Shown here one piece after another: positions 1 through 7,360 of a stretch of 18,423 nucleotides of DNA (positions within the stretch are counted from its first letter, which is position 1; the number at the start of each line of letters is the position of its first letter). The notes below the pieces were generated by a model. It worked only from the letters and a program-made list of their open reading frames with translations. It searched no databases and had not been told where the DNA came from. The position numbers and the translations under genes are program-made. Source of the DNA: an uncultured Mycoplasmatota bacterium. GTDB taxonomy: Bacteria; Bacillota_I; Bacilli_A; RF39; UBA660. Location of the stretch: positions 1 through 18,423 of the forward strand of contig USRP01000022.1 in NCBI GenBank assembly GCA_900557185.1. The letters run 5' to 3'.

Positions 1-31
1 TGTGAAAAAACTTACTTTTTTTCCATTTTTT

Positions 32-62
32 CTATGTAAAACATAGGGAAATTTGCTATAAT
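32..62 (+). promoter_or_regulatory. Extended -10 promoter with upstream palindrome
   Basis: An extended -10 element, TGC-TATAAT, lies at 54-62, 17 nt before the start codon of the transporter gene. No good -35 hexamer is present at the usual distance. That position is occupied by a perfect 6-bp inverted repeat, CTATGT-AAA-ACATAG, at 32-46, which could be an operator for a dimeric regulator. A Shine-Dalgarno GGAGGT follows at 69-74. The promoter call rests on sequence match only; the operator role is inference. Confidence 0.55.
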
Positions 63-79
63 GTTGATGGAGGTAGAAT

Positions 80-1681
80 ATGAAAAAGTATAGTTTATTA
101 AAAGCCTTAGGAATTTGTTTTTTTGTATTGATTGTACTATCATTCATTCTTCCTACTGGAACATTCTCTGGAGGAACTTTTACAAAAGCAACAACAGAGC
201 CAATTGGATTTTTTGAATGGTTCTCAGCACCAATGAATACAATCATTAACTATGGTATGTATGGAATCGTTTTCTTACTAATCGGTGGACTATATGGTGT
301 ATTAAACAAAACAGGTGTTTATACAAAAGTAGTTGACGATGTAAAGAAAAAATATGAAGGAAAGGAAAAGAAGTTTCTTACAATTTCTATCTTAGTATTT
401 GCAGTACTAGCTAGTTTAACTGGTCTTAATATCGCACTATTTATTTTAGTACCATTTATGGCTGCAATTATCTTAAAGTTAGGATTCTCAAAAGTAACTG
501 CTATGCTTTCTACAGTAGGTGCACTTCTAGTTGGTATGATTGGAAGTACTTATGGATTTAATGTATGTGGTTATATTAATTACTATTTTAGCTTAGATGT
601 AAATAATGCTATCTTAGTAAAAGTTGCTTTCTTAGCAATTTTAGTAATTTTCTATAACTACATGATTCGTAAGAGTGCAAAAGTAGAAGCAGTAGCTGTA
701 AAAGCAGATACAAAAGCTTCTGAAGTAACAACTAAGAAAGTTACAAAAGAAACAAAGAAAACAACAAAAGCAGAAACTAAGAAGAGTGCAAAAACAGCAA
801 AAACAACGAAGAAAGCTGCTACAAAGAAAACAACAACTAAGAAGAAAAACACGAAAAAGAATACAATGAATGAAGCAGTGAAAGATGATGTATTAGTAGT
901 GCCTCTTTATAAGGAAACTGAAACAAAGAAAAAGAAGAGCGCAGTACCAATGATTGTTATTATGGCAATTATGTTTATTCTTGTATTAGTTGGAATGTAT
1001 AATTGGAGATATGCATTTAACATCGACATCTTCGAAAAATCATATGAATCTATGATGGGTGTTGAAGTAAATGGATATCCAATTGTTCAAAATATTCTTG
1101 GTTATGTAAATCCAATTGGATACTTCACAGTATCAGAACTTGCAACAATTTTAATTCTTGCTGCATTCTTAATTGGATGGATTTATAACTTAAAATTCAA
1201 AGAAATTTTAGATGCATTTATTGAAGGTATGAAAGAAATGCTTCCAACAGCATTCTATGCAGCACTTGCTAATATCGTTATGGCAGTGATTGCTTCATCT
1301 TCTACAGGTGGAAATATCTTCTTTACAATGAGTGATTGGCTATTAAATATTACAAAAGGATTCAATGCGATTACAACATCTGTTGTAGCTGCATTAGGAG
1401 GACTTTTCTATAATGATATGCCATACTTAGTAAACTCATTAGCTGATACAATGATTTCAAAATATACAAATTCTGCACTTTATCCATTATTTGGGCTTAT
1501 TTTCCAATCAATGCATGGACTTGTTATGATGATTGTACCAACAAGTATGATTTTAATTGCTGGTCTATCTTACTTAAAAGTTTCATACAAAGAATGGTTC
1601 AAAAACATTTGGAAAATACTTTTAGGATTATTAGTAATTACAATTATTGCAATTACAGTTCTATTCTTAATTGTAAAATAA
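80..1681 (+). CDS. YfcC/DcuC-family membrane transporter with Lys-rich loop
   Basis: A 533-aa polytopic membrane protein whose N-terminal half looks like the YfcC/DcuC carrier family (PF03606), known for C4-dicarboxylate or basic amino acid transport. Supporting features are an initial hydrophobic helix ending in ILPTG, then PIGFFEWFSAP, then GGLYGVLNKTGV, then hydrophobic helices up to about residue 195. The substrate cannot be read from sequence. Residues about 198-288 form a hydrophilic linker extremely rich in Lys, Thr and Ala (runs such as TKKAATKKTTTKKK), which separates the two hydrophobic halves and probably lies in the cytoplasm. The C-terminal half (290-533) has about six more membrane segments, including the polar stretch ASSSTGGNIFF near 405-415. 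The ATG is supported by GGAGGT 6 nt upstream. It is monocistronic, with its own promoter and terminator. The family call is fairly good; the specific function is unknown. Confidence 0.75.
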   Translation: MKKYSLLKALGICFFVLIVLSFILPTGTFSGGTFTKATTEPIGFFEWFSAPMNTIINYGMYGIVFLLIGGLYGVLNKTGVYTKVVDDVKKKYEGKEKKFLTISILVFAVLASLTGLNIALFILVPFMAAIILKLGFSKVTAMLSTVGALLVGMIGSTYGFNVCGYINYYFSLDVNNAILVKVAFLAILVIFYNYMIRKSAKVEAVAVKADTKASEVTTKKVTKETKKTTKAETKKSAKTAKTTKKAATKKTTTKKKNTKKNTMNEAVKDDVLVVPLYKETETKKKKSAVPMIVIMAIMFILVLVGMYNWRYAFNIDIFEKSYESMMGVEVNGYPIVQNILGYVNPIGYFTVSELATILILAAFLIGWIYNLKFKEILDAFIEGMKEMLPTAFYAALANIVMAVIASSSTGGNIFFTMSDWLLNITKGFNAITTSVVAALGGLFYNDMPYLVNSLADTMISKYTNSALYPLFGLIFQSMHGLVMMIVPTSMILIAGLSYLKVSYKEWFKNIWKILLGLLVITIIAITVLFLIVK

Positions 1682-1686
1682 AAAAG

Positions 1687-1710
1687 AAGCATCTTTCGAG
1701 ATGCTTTTTA
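1687..1710 (+). terminator. Intrinsic terminator of the transporter gene
   Basis: A perfect 8-bp stem AAGCATCT / AGATGCTT with a TTCG tetraloop begins 6 nt after the TAA and is followed by a T-rich run. Confidence 0.9.
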
Positions 1711-1757
1711 TTTCATTCTTTCGATGAGGAAAAATAAATTTAAATCAATTTAATCAT

Positions 1758-1798
1758 AAAAGTACTATTTTTAAATACAGGAATAGTACTTTTTTTTG
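1758..1798 (+). terminator. Second hairpin with U-tract
   Basis: A 12-bp inverted repeat, AAAAGTACTATT (1758-1769) and AATAGTACTTTT (1782-1793), is followed by a run of T. The A-rich left side would let it work on both strands. It lies just upstream of the metallopeptidase promoter and probably insulates it from read-through. Confidence 0.75.
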
Positions 1799-1803
1799 TT
1801 TTG

Positions 1804-1821
1804 TGTTACAATATATTTATG
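1804..1821 (+). promoter_or_regulatory. Extended -10 promoter, probably giving a leaderless mRNA
   Basis: TGT-TACAAT at 1804-1812 ends 6 nt before the ATG at 1819. A transcript starting 7 nt after the -10 would begin on the A of that ATG. There is no Shine-Dalgarno sequence in front of either ATG (1819 or 1822). The leaderless reading is inference. Confidence 0.55.
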
Positions 1822-2463
1822 ATGAATTTAGAAGTAAAAATACATGGAACTACTTATCCTGTCGTGATTGAAAAGAAAAAAAATAAAAACACATATATAC
1901 GTGTCAATCAAAACTTCGAAATTTATGTCACAACATCTTATTTCGTAACAGGAAAAGCCATTATTAAATTATTAAAAGAAAATGAAGATGCAATTTATAA
2001 AATGATAGAAAAGAAAAGAAAGGAACAAGAACGAGAAAAAAAGTTTTATTATTTGGGACAAGAATATGAAATCTATGTGATGCCTACAAATCGGGAAGTA
2101 GAAATATATAATCATACCATCATGATTCCATCAGAAAAAAAACTACAGAGTTTTTTAAAAAAGCAGATGAAGGAATTATTTACTAAACATTATGATTATT
2201 GGTATCAACAATTTGAAGAACCAATTCATAAACCAAAATTAAAATTTCGTAAAATGAAAACAAGATGGGGTGTTTGTAATCGTCGTGATGATAGTATTAC
2301 TTTAAATACGAGATTGTTAGAATATGATACAAAATATCTAGATTATGTCATCATCCATGAATTATCACATTTAGTTCATTTTGATCATTCAAAAGCATTT
2401 TGGGAAGTCGTGAGTAAATACTGTCCAGATTATCAAATACTTAGAAAAGAAATGAGGGATTAG
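1819..2463 (+). CDS. YgjP/DUF45-family zinc metallopeptidase
   Basis: A protein of about 214 aa of the YgjP-like (DUF45, PF01863) putative metallopeptidase family, related to SprT/WLM proteins. Two signatures are visible. One is KMKTRWGVCN near residue 147, matching the family's K-[ST]-RWG-x-C block. The other is the zinc site HELSHLVHFDHSKAFW at about 180-195, in which the two His of HELSH and the later His are the likely ligands and the Glu is catalytic. No signal peptide is seen, so it is probably cytoplasmic; substrates of this family are poorly known. The start was set at the ATG-ATG pair rather than at an upstream in-frame TTG (1801), because the TTG would lie inside the promoter. It is followed by the M23 gene after one base, so the two are probably cotranscribed. 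Confidence 0.85.
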   Translation: MMNLEVKIHGTTYPVVIEKKKNKNTYIRVNQNFEIYVTTSYFVTGKAIIKLLKENEDAIYKMIEKKRKEQEREKKFYYLGQEYEIYVMPTNREVEIYNHTIMIPSEKKLQSFLKKQMKELFTKHYDYWYQQFEEPIHKPKLKFRKMKTRWGVCNRRDDSITLNTRLLEYDTKYLDYVIIHELSHLVHFDHSKAFWEVVSKYCPDYQILRKEMRD

Positions 2464-2464
2464 T

Positions 2465-3655
2465 GTGAAGAAAAAAATACTTTGTTGTATCTTACTTTTA
2501 TGTTTTGTTACATTTTCCTTTCCAATTTCTGGAGAAGCGAAAACAGTACGTGATTTAATGAATGAATTAAATGCATTAGAAGCACAAAACAGTCAAAATC
2601 AACAAGATAAAGCAATGACACAAGATCAGATTAATCAGACAAATAATAATATTAATCAAATTAATGAGACAATTACAAAAGCCAAAGAAGAAGTAGAAAA
2701 CTTATCGATTGAAATTGATAAATTAGATAAAGAAATTAAAAATAAAGATTCAGAAATTAAAAAGTTAATGAACTTTTTACAAATATCAAATGGTGAGAAT
2801 GCTTACTTAGAATATGCTTTTGGAGCCAAAGATTTTACTGACTTTATTTATCGTATGGCAATTTCTGAACAACTTGCTAAATATAATGATACACTTGTTA
2901 CTGATTATAATCAGATGATTGTAGATAATCGTGAAAAACAAAAAGAATTAAAAAATCAACAAGTTGTGTTAAAAGATCAAAAAGAAAAATTGAATGCGGA
3001 ACTTGCAAAGCTAGGAGAGAAAATGTCTAGTTTGACATCTACTTCTATTACTTTAGCAGAAGATATTAAATTACAAAAAGAGATTGTGCAAATGTATCGT
3101 GATTTAGGATGTAAAGATGATGATGATATCGATGTATGTGGGCGTAATATGTTACCACCTGGAACTTCTTTTTTAAGACCAATGGTAGTTGGACATGTAA
3201 CAAGTGAATGGGGAAGCCGTTGGGGTACCTTCCATGAAGGAATTGATATGTCTACTTCTCCAACTACGAATGTACCAGTTTATTCTAGTGCAGTAGGAAT
3301 TGTTGCAGCAATTCGTGTCAAACAACCATGTGGAGGAAATATGGTATTGGTACATCACAATGTTAACGGTAAGACTTATACAGCAATGTATGCACATTTA
3401 AGAACAATTTCAGTATCAAAAGGACAAAGAGTAACACAAAATACACAAATCGGTACAATGGGTGGAGATCCTAATAGTGAATCATATGATAGTTGTTCTA
3501 CAGGACCACATCTTCACTTCACTGTTTCTACTGGATTATACGCAACAGATTACTCTAGTTGGGATACATTAATTGACCGTAGTATTAATCCACGTAGTGT
3601 ATGTAATTTCCCAGCAATTGGTGTAACATTTAAGAATCGTTCTGTGAAGTATTAA
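2465..3655 (+). CDS. CwlO/EnvC-like M23 peptidoglycan hydrolase
   Basis: A 396-aa exported murein hydrolase. Residues 1-26 are a signal peptide (MKKK plus a hydrophobic core, cleavage probably after SGEA). Residues about 28-210 form a long coiled coil rich in Asn, Gln, Lys and Glu, as in CwlO, PcsB and EnvC proteins, whose coil is typically controlled by FtsEX. Residues about 240-365 are an M23 (LytM) domain with all zinc and catalytic residues visible: H257 and D261 in HEGID, H311 in YAHL, and H349/H351 in GPHLHF. It is therefore probably an active endopeptidase cleaving peptide cross-bridges. The start is GTG at 2465, preceded by AGGG inside the 3' end of the metallopeptidase gene, with one base between stop and start. 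The Cys pair C216/C225 flanks an acidic DDDDIDV segment between coil and catalytic domain, possibly a disulfide-closed loop. Confidence 0.88.
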   Translation: MKKKILCCILLLCFVTFSFPISGEAKTVRDLMNELNALEAQNSQNQQDKAMTQDQINQTNNNINQINETITKAKEEVENLSIEIDKLDKEIKNKDSEIKKLMNFLQISNGENAYLEYAFGAKDFTDFIYRMAISEQLAKYNDTLVTDYNQMIVDNREKQKELKNQQVVLKDQKEKLNAELAKLGEKMSSLTSTSITLAEDIKLQKEIVQMYRDLGCKDDDDIDVCGRNMLPPGTSFLRPMVVGHVTSEWGSRWGTFHEGIDMSTSPTTNVPVYSSAVGIVAAIRVKQPCGGNMVLVHHNVNGKTYTAMYAHLRTISVSKGQRVTQNTQIGTMGGDPNSESYDSCSTGPHLHFTVSTGLYATDYSSWDTLIDRSINPRSVCNFPAIGVTFKNRSVKY

Positions 3656-3676
3656 AGAAACTATGTTTCTTTTTTC
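3655..3676 (+). terminator. Short intrinsic terminator after the M23 gene
   Basis: A 7-bp stem AAGAAAC / GTTTCTT with a 3-nt loop starts in the TAA stop codon and runs into six T. It is AT-rich and weaker than the other terminators. Confidence 0.65.
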
Positions 3677-3684
3677 CTATGAAA

Positions 3685-3693
3685 TGTTATAAT
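3685..3693 (+). promoter_or_regulatory. Extended -10 promoter of the lipoprotein gene
   Basis: TGT-TATAAT is an exact extended -10 element 23 nt upstream of the ATG. The -35 position overlaps the preceding terminator and shows no consensus hexamer. The RBS AGAAGGTG follows at 3704-3711. Confidence 0.65.
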
Positions 3694-3716
3694 GGAGAAA
3701 GACAGAAGGTGAAAGT

Positions 3717-4202
3717 ATGAAATATATATCCTTCTTGATTATTTTATGTGTTTTATTGACGGGGTGTGGAAAAGAGGAGAAGATTTCCAAAGAAGTACAA
3801 ACATATCAAAATATCGTCGAAAAATTAAAATCTCAATCTTTTCAAAATACAGAGTTACCATGTCATTTAGAAGTAAGCATAGAAAAATCAAACGGTGGGG
3901 AACTCATGTATACTGTGACATTAGATGAACCGAAAGAAGAAATGTATCAAGTAAAAGCAGTATTTATTTCTCTAAAAGAAACAGAGAATAGTTATCCAAG
4001 TATTGGTATTTTTGATGAAAGTCTAAATATGATTCCTAACCAAGTCGATCAAGAGAAAAATATCGTCAAGGGAATTGTTCTAGTAGGTTATTTAAAAACA
4101 TCAAAAAATCCTAAAGAATATCATGATACATTCCGTCTTTATTTAAACTATCAAGATAAAAATCATAAAACAAAGACTGTTTATTATGAGAAAAAAATAT
4201 GA
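3717..4202 (+). CDS. Small lipoprotein of unknown function
   Basis: A 161-aa protein with a lipoprotein signal peptide: a short basic start, a hydrophobic core ISFLIILCVLL and the lipobox LLTGC, with the lipidated Cys at residue 17. The mature part is hydrophilic, mixed alpha/beta and Lys/Glu-rich, and has no domain I recognise. It should sit on the outer face of the membrane. It has its own promoter and a clear RBS. No terminator follows, so it may be cotranscribed with the small Cse60-like gene and the flippase gene downstream. Confidence 0.8.
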   Translation: MKYISFLIILCVLLTGCGKEEKISKEVQTYQNIVEKLKSQSFQNTELPCHLEVSIEKSNGGELMYTVTLDEPKEEMYQVKAVFISLKETENSYPSIGIFDESLNMIPNQVDQEKNIVKGIVLVGYLKTSKNPKEYHDTFRLYLNYQDKNHKTKTVYYEKKI

Positions 4203-4246
4203 CAAATTTAGTAGGTTGATTTTGATATTCTAAAATTGGTGATAAT

Positions 4247-4417
4247 ATGAAAGTAAAAGTAATTGATGAAGGACATGAAAAAGATTTGGAAGCATCTGTC
4301 AATCAATTTTTGAGTGAACTAAAAGGAGAAGTATTAGATATGAAATTTCAAGTGGCAGTGGCAGTGTCGGGAGAGGATCAAATTTATTGCTTTTCTGTAT
4401 TAATACTTTATCAATAG
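4247..4417 (+). CDS. Cse60/DUF2758-like small sporulation protein
   Basis: A 56-aa ORF starting MKVKVIDEGHEKDLEASVNQ and ending IYCFSVLILYQ. It resembles the Bacillus Cse60 family (DUF2758), a roughly 60-aa protein made in the mother cell during sporulation under SigE. Shared features as I recall the family are a start of the form K-V-x-D-x-x-H-E-K-D-L-E, a central D-[IM]-K-[FY]-Q-V strand and the C-terminal QI[YF]CFS strand. GGTGAT lies 3-8 nt before the ATG, and the coding bias matches the neighbouring genes. It sits 44 nt after the lipoprotein and 15 nt before the flippase, so a shared transcript is likely. The biochemical function is unknown. The family call is from memory of short motifs and should be treated as good but not certain. 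Confidence 0.72.
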   Translation: MKVKVIDEGHEKDLEASVNQFLSELKGEVLDMKFQVAVAVSGEDQIYCFSVLILYQ

Positions 4418-4432
4418 TAAAGGTTGTGAGTT

Positions 4433-6079
4433 ATGAAGAAGAATTCATTTTTAGGTGGTGCGGTAATCTCTACACTAGGCATTGTCATTACAAAAGCCAT
4501 TGGACTTTTGTATGTGATTCCATTTTATGCGATTATCGGAACTCAAGGGGGAGCATTATATAGTTATGCATATTCTATATACGCTATCTTTTTAAGTTTA
4601 TCAAATAGTGGTATTCCTGTTGCTATCAGTAAAGTAGTCAGTGAATACAATGCTTTAGGATATCACTATACCAAAGAAAGAGCTTATAAAATTGCTTCGT
4701 TAGTATTAATTGGATTAGGCGTTTTCTTTTGTTTGGTATTGATGGTCTTTGCTCCTGTTATTGCTAAGATTATACTTGGTGATATTCAAGGAGGAAATAC
4801 CGTACAAGGAGTTACACTAGTCATTCGTATTGTTGCAACAGCACTTTTAATTGTTCCAATTGAAAGTGTTACCCAAGGATACTTACAAGGACAAAAGTTT
4901 ATGTTAGAACCAAGTATGGCAAATGTCATTGAACAAATTGGACGTGTTGCAGTCATTCTAATCGGTAGTTATCTCATGTTAGATGTATTTCATTTATCAT
5001 TAGAAAGTGCAGTTGGAGTAGCAGTATTTGGAGCAACAGTAGGAGCTTTAGTTGCTTATTTCTACTTATTACAACGAATTCATAAAAATAGAAAAAAATT
5101 ACATCGTGATGAAGCACCATTAGAAGCAGAAAAGAAAATTACAAATAAAGATATATTAAAAAAAGTAATTTTTTATGCTTTACCGTTTGTCATTATTGAT
5201 GTATTAAATTCTGCATATGGAATGGTAGACACTATGACAGTTGTAAATACCATGACTGATTTAGGATATAATGCTCATGTAACTGAAACATCAATTGGTG
5301 TAATTGCTACTTGGGCCACAAAATTAAATATGATTATTGCTTCTGTTGCACTTGGTATGTCTACTAGTTTAATTCCTAATTTAGCAGCAAGTAAAGCCAA
5401 AAAAGACTATCAAGATATTTCTCATAAAATTAATCAAGCATTGAAAGCATTGTTATTTACAACAGTACCAATGGCAGTTGGCATGAGTTTTCTAGCAACT
5501 CCAATTTGGACAATATTCTATGGTTATGATGCTCTTAGTATTCATATTTTCCAATTATATATTTTCCAAACAATTAGTTTCTCATTCTCAACTGTTTTAA
5601 TCAACGTCGTTCAATCTCTTTCACATCCAAAACTAGCTATGGGAACACTATTTGGAAGCTTCTTAGCTAAGTTTTTATTAAATATTCCAATGATGCACAT
5701 ATTCTATTCATTAGGAATTCCAGCATACTATGCACCAATTGCAACAACATTCTTAACACAATCTTGTGTTGCATTATTCTTACTAATTAAGTTAAAACAA
5801 TATTATCATGTACATTATTTTGAAACAGTACGTGTCTTTGTTAAAACACTTTTAACAACTGGATGCATGGTAGCTGTATTATGTATTTTACAATTATTCA
5901 TTCCAGTTATGGTACAAGGAAGATTCCAAGCTATCTTAATTACTGCACTCTATACAATTATAGGAGGAATTGTTTATTTCTTCTTCGCATATCAAGGAAA
6001 ATTAACTTCCAATGTATTTGGTAACAATTTTTTCACATCGATCATAAGAAGAATTTTTCCCAATAAGAAAACTGCTTAG
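4433..6079 (+). CDS. murJ: MurJ/YtgP-type lipid II flippase (MOP superfamily)
   Basis: A 548-aa membrane protein of the MATE-like MviN/SpoVB branch of the MOP superfamily. The N-terminus SFLGGAVISTLGIVITKAIGLLYVIPFYAIIGTQG (residues 5-39) is characteristic, as is the later pattern SNSGIPVAISKVVSEYNALG. About 14 hydrophobic segments fill the length, which matches Bacillus YtgP (about 540 aa), the MurJ equivalent that flips lipid II outward. SpoVB is a close paralogue with a role in spore cortex, and sequence alone does not fully exclude it, particularly given the Cse60-like gene just upstream. A basic cytoplasmic loop lies near residues 215-240. The start ATG has AAAGG and GTGAG upstream. It ends at a strong terminator. 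Confidence 0.85.
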   Translation: MKKNSFLGGAVISTLGIVITKAIGLLYVIPFYAIIGTQGGALYSYAYSIYAIFLSLSNSGIPVAISKVVSEYNALGYHYTKERAYKIASLVLIGLGVFFCLVLMVFAPVIAKIILGDIQGGNTVQGVTLVIRIVATALLIVPIESVTQGYLQGQKFMLEPSMANVIEQIGRVAVILIGSYLMLDVFHLSLESAVGVAVFGATVGALVAYFYLLQRIHKNRKKLHRDEAPLEAEKKITNKDILKKVIFYALPFVIIDVLNSAYGMVDTMTVVNTMTDLGYNAHVTETSIGVIATWATKLNMIIASVALGMSTSLIPNLAASKAKKDYQDISHKINQALKALLFTTVPMAVGMSFLATPIWTIFYGYDALSIHIFQLYIFQTISFSFSTVLINVVQSLSHPKLAMGTLFGSFLAKFLLNIPMMHIFYSLGIPAYYAPIATTFLTQSCVALFLLIKLKQYYHVHYFETVRVFVKTLLTTGCMVAVLCILQLFIPVMVQGRFQAILITALYTIIGGIVYFFFAYQGKLTSNVFGNNFFTSIIRRIFPNKKTA

Positions 6080-6095
6080 TAATGAATGTTTGAGG

Positions 6096-6125
6096 AAAAC
6101 ACTATATAGAATGATAGTGTTTTTT
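6096..6125 (+). terminator. Intrinsic terminator after the flippase gene
   Basis: A 10-bp stem AAAACACTAT / ATAGTGTTTT (6096-6105, 6114-6123) with an 8-nt loop and a T-run. Confidence 0.88.
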
Positions 6126-6151
6126 ATAGTCTTTTCTTTCATTTTAAAATT

Positions 6152-6160
6152 TGATATAAT
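6152..6160 (+). promoter_or_regulatory. Extended -10 promoter of the DUF6273-like gene
   Basis: TGA-TATAAT is an exact extended -10 element 26 nt before the ATG. No clear -35 hexamer is present. The RBS AGGTGG is at 6177-6182. Confidence 0.65.
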
Positions 6161-6186
6161 TGAGATAGTAGAAACTAGGTGGAATT

Positions 6187-7182
6187 ATGAGAAAAATAAA
6201 GAGAAAGCGTAATTATTCGACATATGTACTTGTTGCTTGTGTTTGTGTGTTTTCTATTATGGGAGTAGGGTATGGTTATTTACAACAAACCCTAAATATT
6301 AATATGAGTCTATCTAAAAAAGACCAAGTAATTGATATTACGGATAATGTAGTTTCCAGTGGCGATGGATTATACGAAGACCAATATGAAGATGGAAGAT
6401 ATATTTATCGAGGAAGTGAACCAAATAACTATATTCTATTTAATAATGAGTTATGGAGAATCATGGCCAAAGAAATCGATGGAACATATAAGATAATTAG
6501 AGATGAAATGATTGGAAAAATGGCATATGACAGTATAGGATATCGAACTCCTGAAAACAATACTTTTTGTAGTGATGTTTTATCTGGATGTAGTCCCTTT
6601 GGAAAAGTAAATGGAGATTTTATACTTGGTAGTTATGATCGAGGTACAGTGACTGAAGATTCAGAAATTGCTCAGTATTTGAATCATGAATATTATGATA
6701 CTTTAAGTGAAATATCAAAATCACAAATACAATTACATGATTTTAAGATTGGTGGTATTGTGTTGAATGAAGATGAATATTCTGGAGATCTTTTATTTGA
6801 AATATATTCAGAGGCTGATTATAAGTGGGCAGGAAATGTTGGCTTAATTAATTTAACTGATTATTTACGTGCAAGTATTTCACCTTCATGTGAACATACT
6901 ACATATGACTATAGAGTACCTAATTCTTGTACATCTAATTATTTAATTGATAGTTTGGAAAACACACAGTATTGGACATTAACACCATTTGTTTTTGTAG
7001 ATGGTATTGCCAGATCAAATGTATATGTAATTTCTTCTTACGAAGGGGAAAAGCATGCTACTACTAATATAGTTGAAGATTCAGAAACAACTTATGTTCG
7101 GCCAGTAGTCTTCCTAAAATCATCCATTAAATTATCAGGTGGAACAGGTACAGAAACCGATCCATATATCATTGCTGAATAA
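6187..7182 (+). CDS. Membrane-anchored DUF6273-like surface protein
   Basis: A 331-aa protein with a basic N-terminus, one membrane segment (about 11-30) and the tail GYGYLQQTLNINMSLSK, a pattern common on exported proteins of gut Bacilli. The rest should be extracellular. It resembles DUF6273-type proteins: NNYILFNNELWRIM (80-93), a G-x-YKIIRDE strand (99-107), YWTLTPF (262-268), and a closing block VRPVVFLKSSIKLSGGTGTETDPYII. The function of this family is unknown; proteins of this type are often numerous in RF39-like genomes. Four cysteines (C128, C135, C235, C248) could form two disulfides. The family block near the C-terminus appears complete, so the protein is probably full length even though an insertion element starts at the base after its TAA. 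Confidence 0.72.
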   Translation: MRKIKRKRNYSTYVLVACVCVFSIMGVGYGYLQQTLNINMSLSKKDQVIDITDNVVSSGDGLYEDQYEDGRYIYRGSEPNNYILFNNELWRIMAKEIDGTYKIIRDEMIGKMAYDSIGYRTPENNTFCSDVLSGCSPFGKVNGDFILGSYDRGTVTEDSEIAQYLNHEYYDTLSEISKSQIQLHDFKIGGIVLNEDEYSGDLLFEIYSEADYKWAGNVGLINLTDYLRASISPSCEHTTYDYRVPNSCTSNYLIDSLENTQYWTLTPFVFVDGIARSNVYVISSYEGEKHATTNIVEDSETTYVRPVVFLKSSIKLSGGTGTETDPYIIAE

Positions 7183-7194
7183 CGGACAGTTTTT
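7183..7194 (+). repeat. Left terminal inverted repeat of the IS
   Basis: CGGACAGTTTTT is an exact 12-base inverted match to the right end at 8646-8657. It begins immediately after the TAA of the upstream gene. Confidence 0.85.
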
Positions 7195-7270
7195 AGAATT
7201 ATATTGAAAAAGAAGAAAAAAATATACATTGTGATACGACCAGTGATGTATGATTGGGAAATGAAAGAAA

Positions 7271-7308
7271 AAAAGTACAGTAAAAAGGAAAAAACTGTAC
7301 TTTTTTTG
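7271..7308 (-). terminator. Bidirectional terminator inside the IS left end
   Basis: An 11-bp stem AAAAGTACAGT / ACTGTACTTTT (7271-7281, 7294-7304) has A-runs on one side and T-runs on the other. It can end the minus-strand transposase transcript and also stop + strand read-through from the DUF6273-like gene entering the element antisense to the transposase. Confidence 0.8.
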
Positions 7309-7360
7309 GAAATATGAACACGACAAAAAAGATTTAAACCATTATGAAGTTAAAAATAGT

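Noticed and set aside
658..852. Minus-strand ORF of 64 codons opposite the Lys-rich tract
   Set aside because: It is a Phe/Val-rich mirror of the Lys/Thr codons, with no RBS and no protein-like pattern; a shadow of the transporter gene.
1801..1818. TTG start extending the metallopeptidase by six residues
   Set aside because: The TTG lies in front of and within the extended -10 element and has no RBS.
3173..3397. Minus-strand ORF of 74 codons inside the M23 gene
   Set aside because: Antisense to the conserved catalytic domain, which explains the sequence; no RBS or family resemblance.
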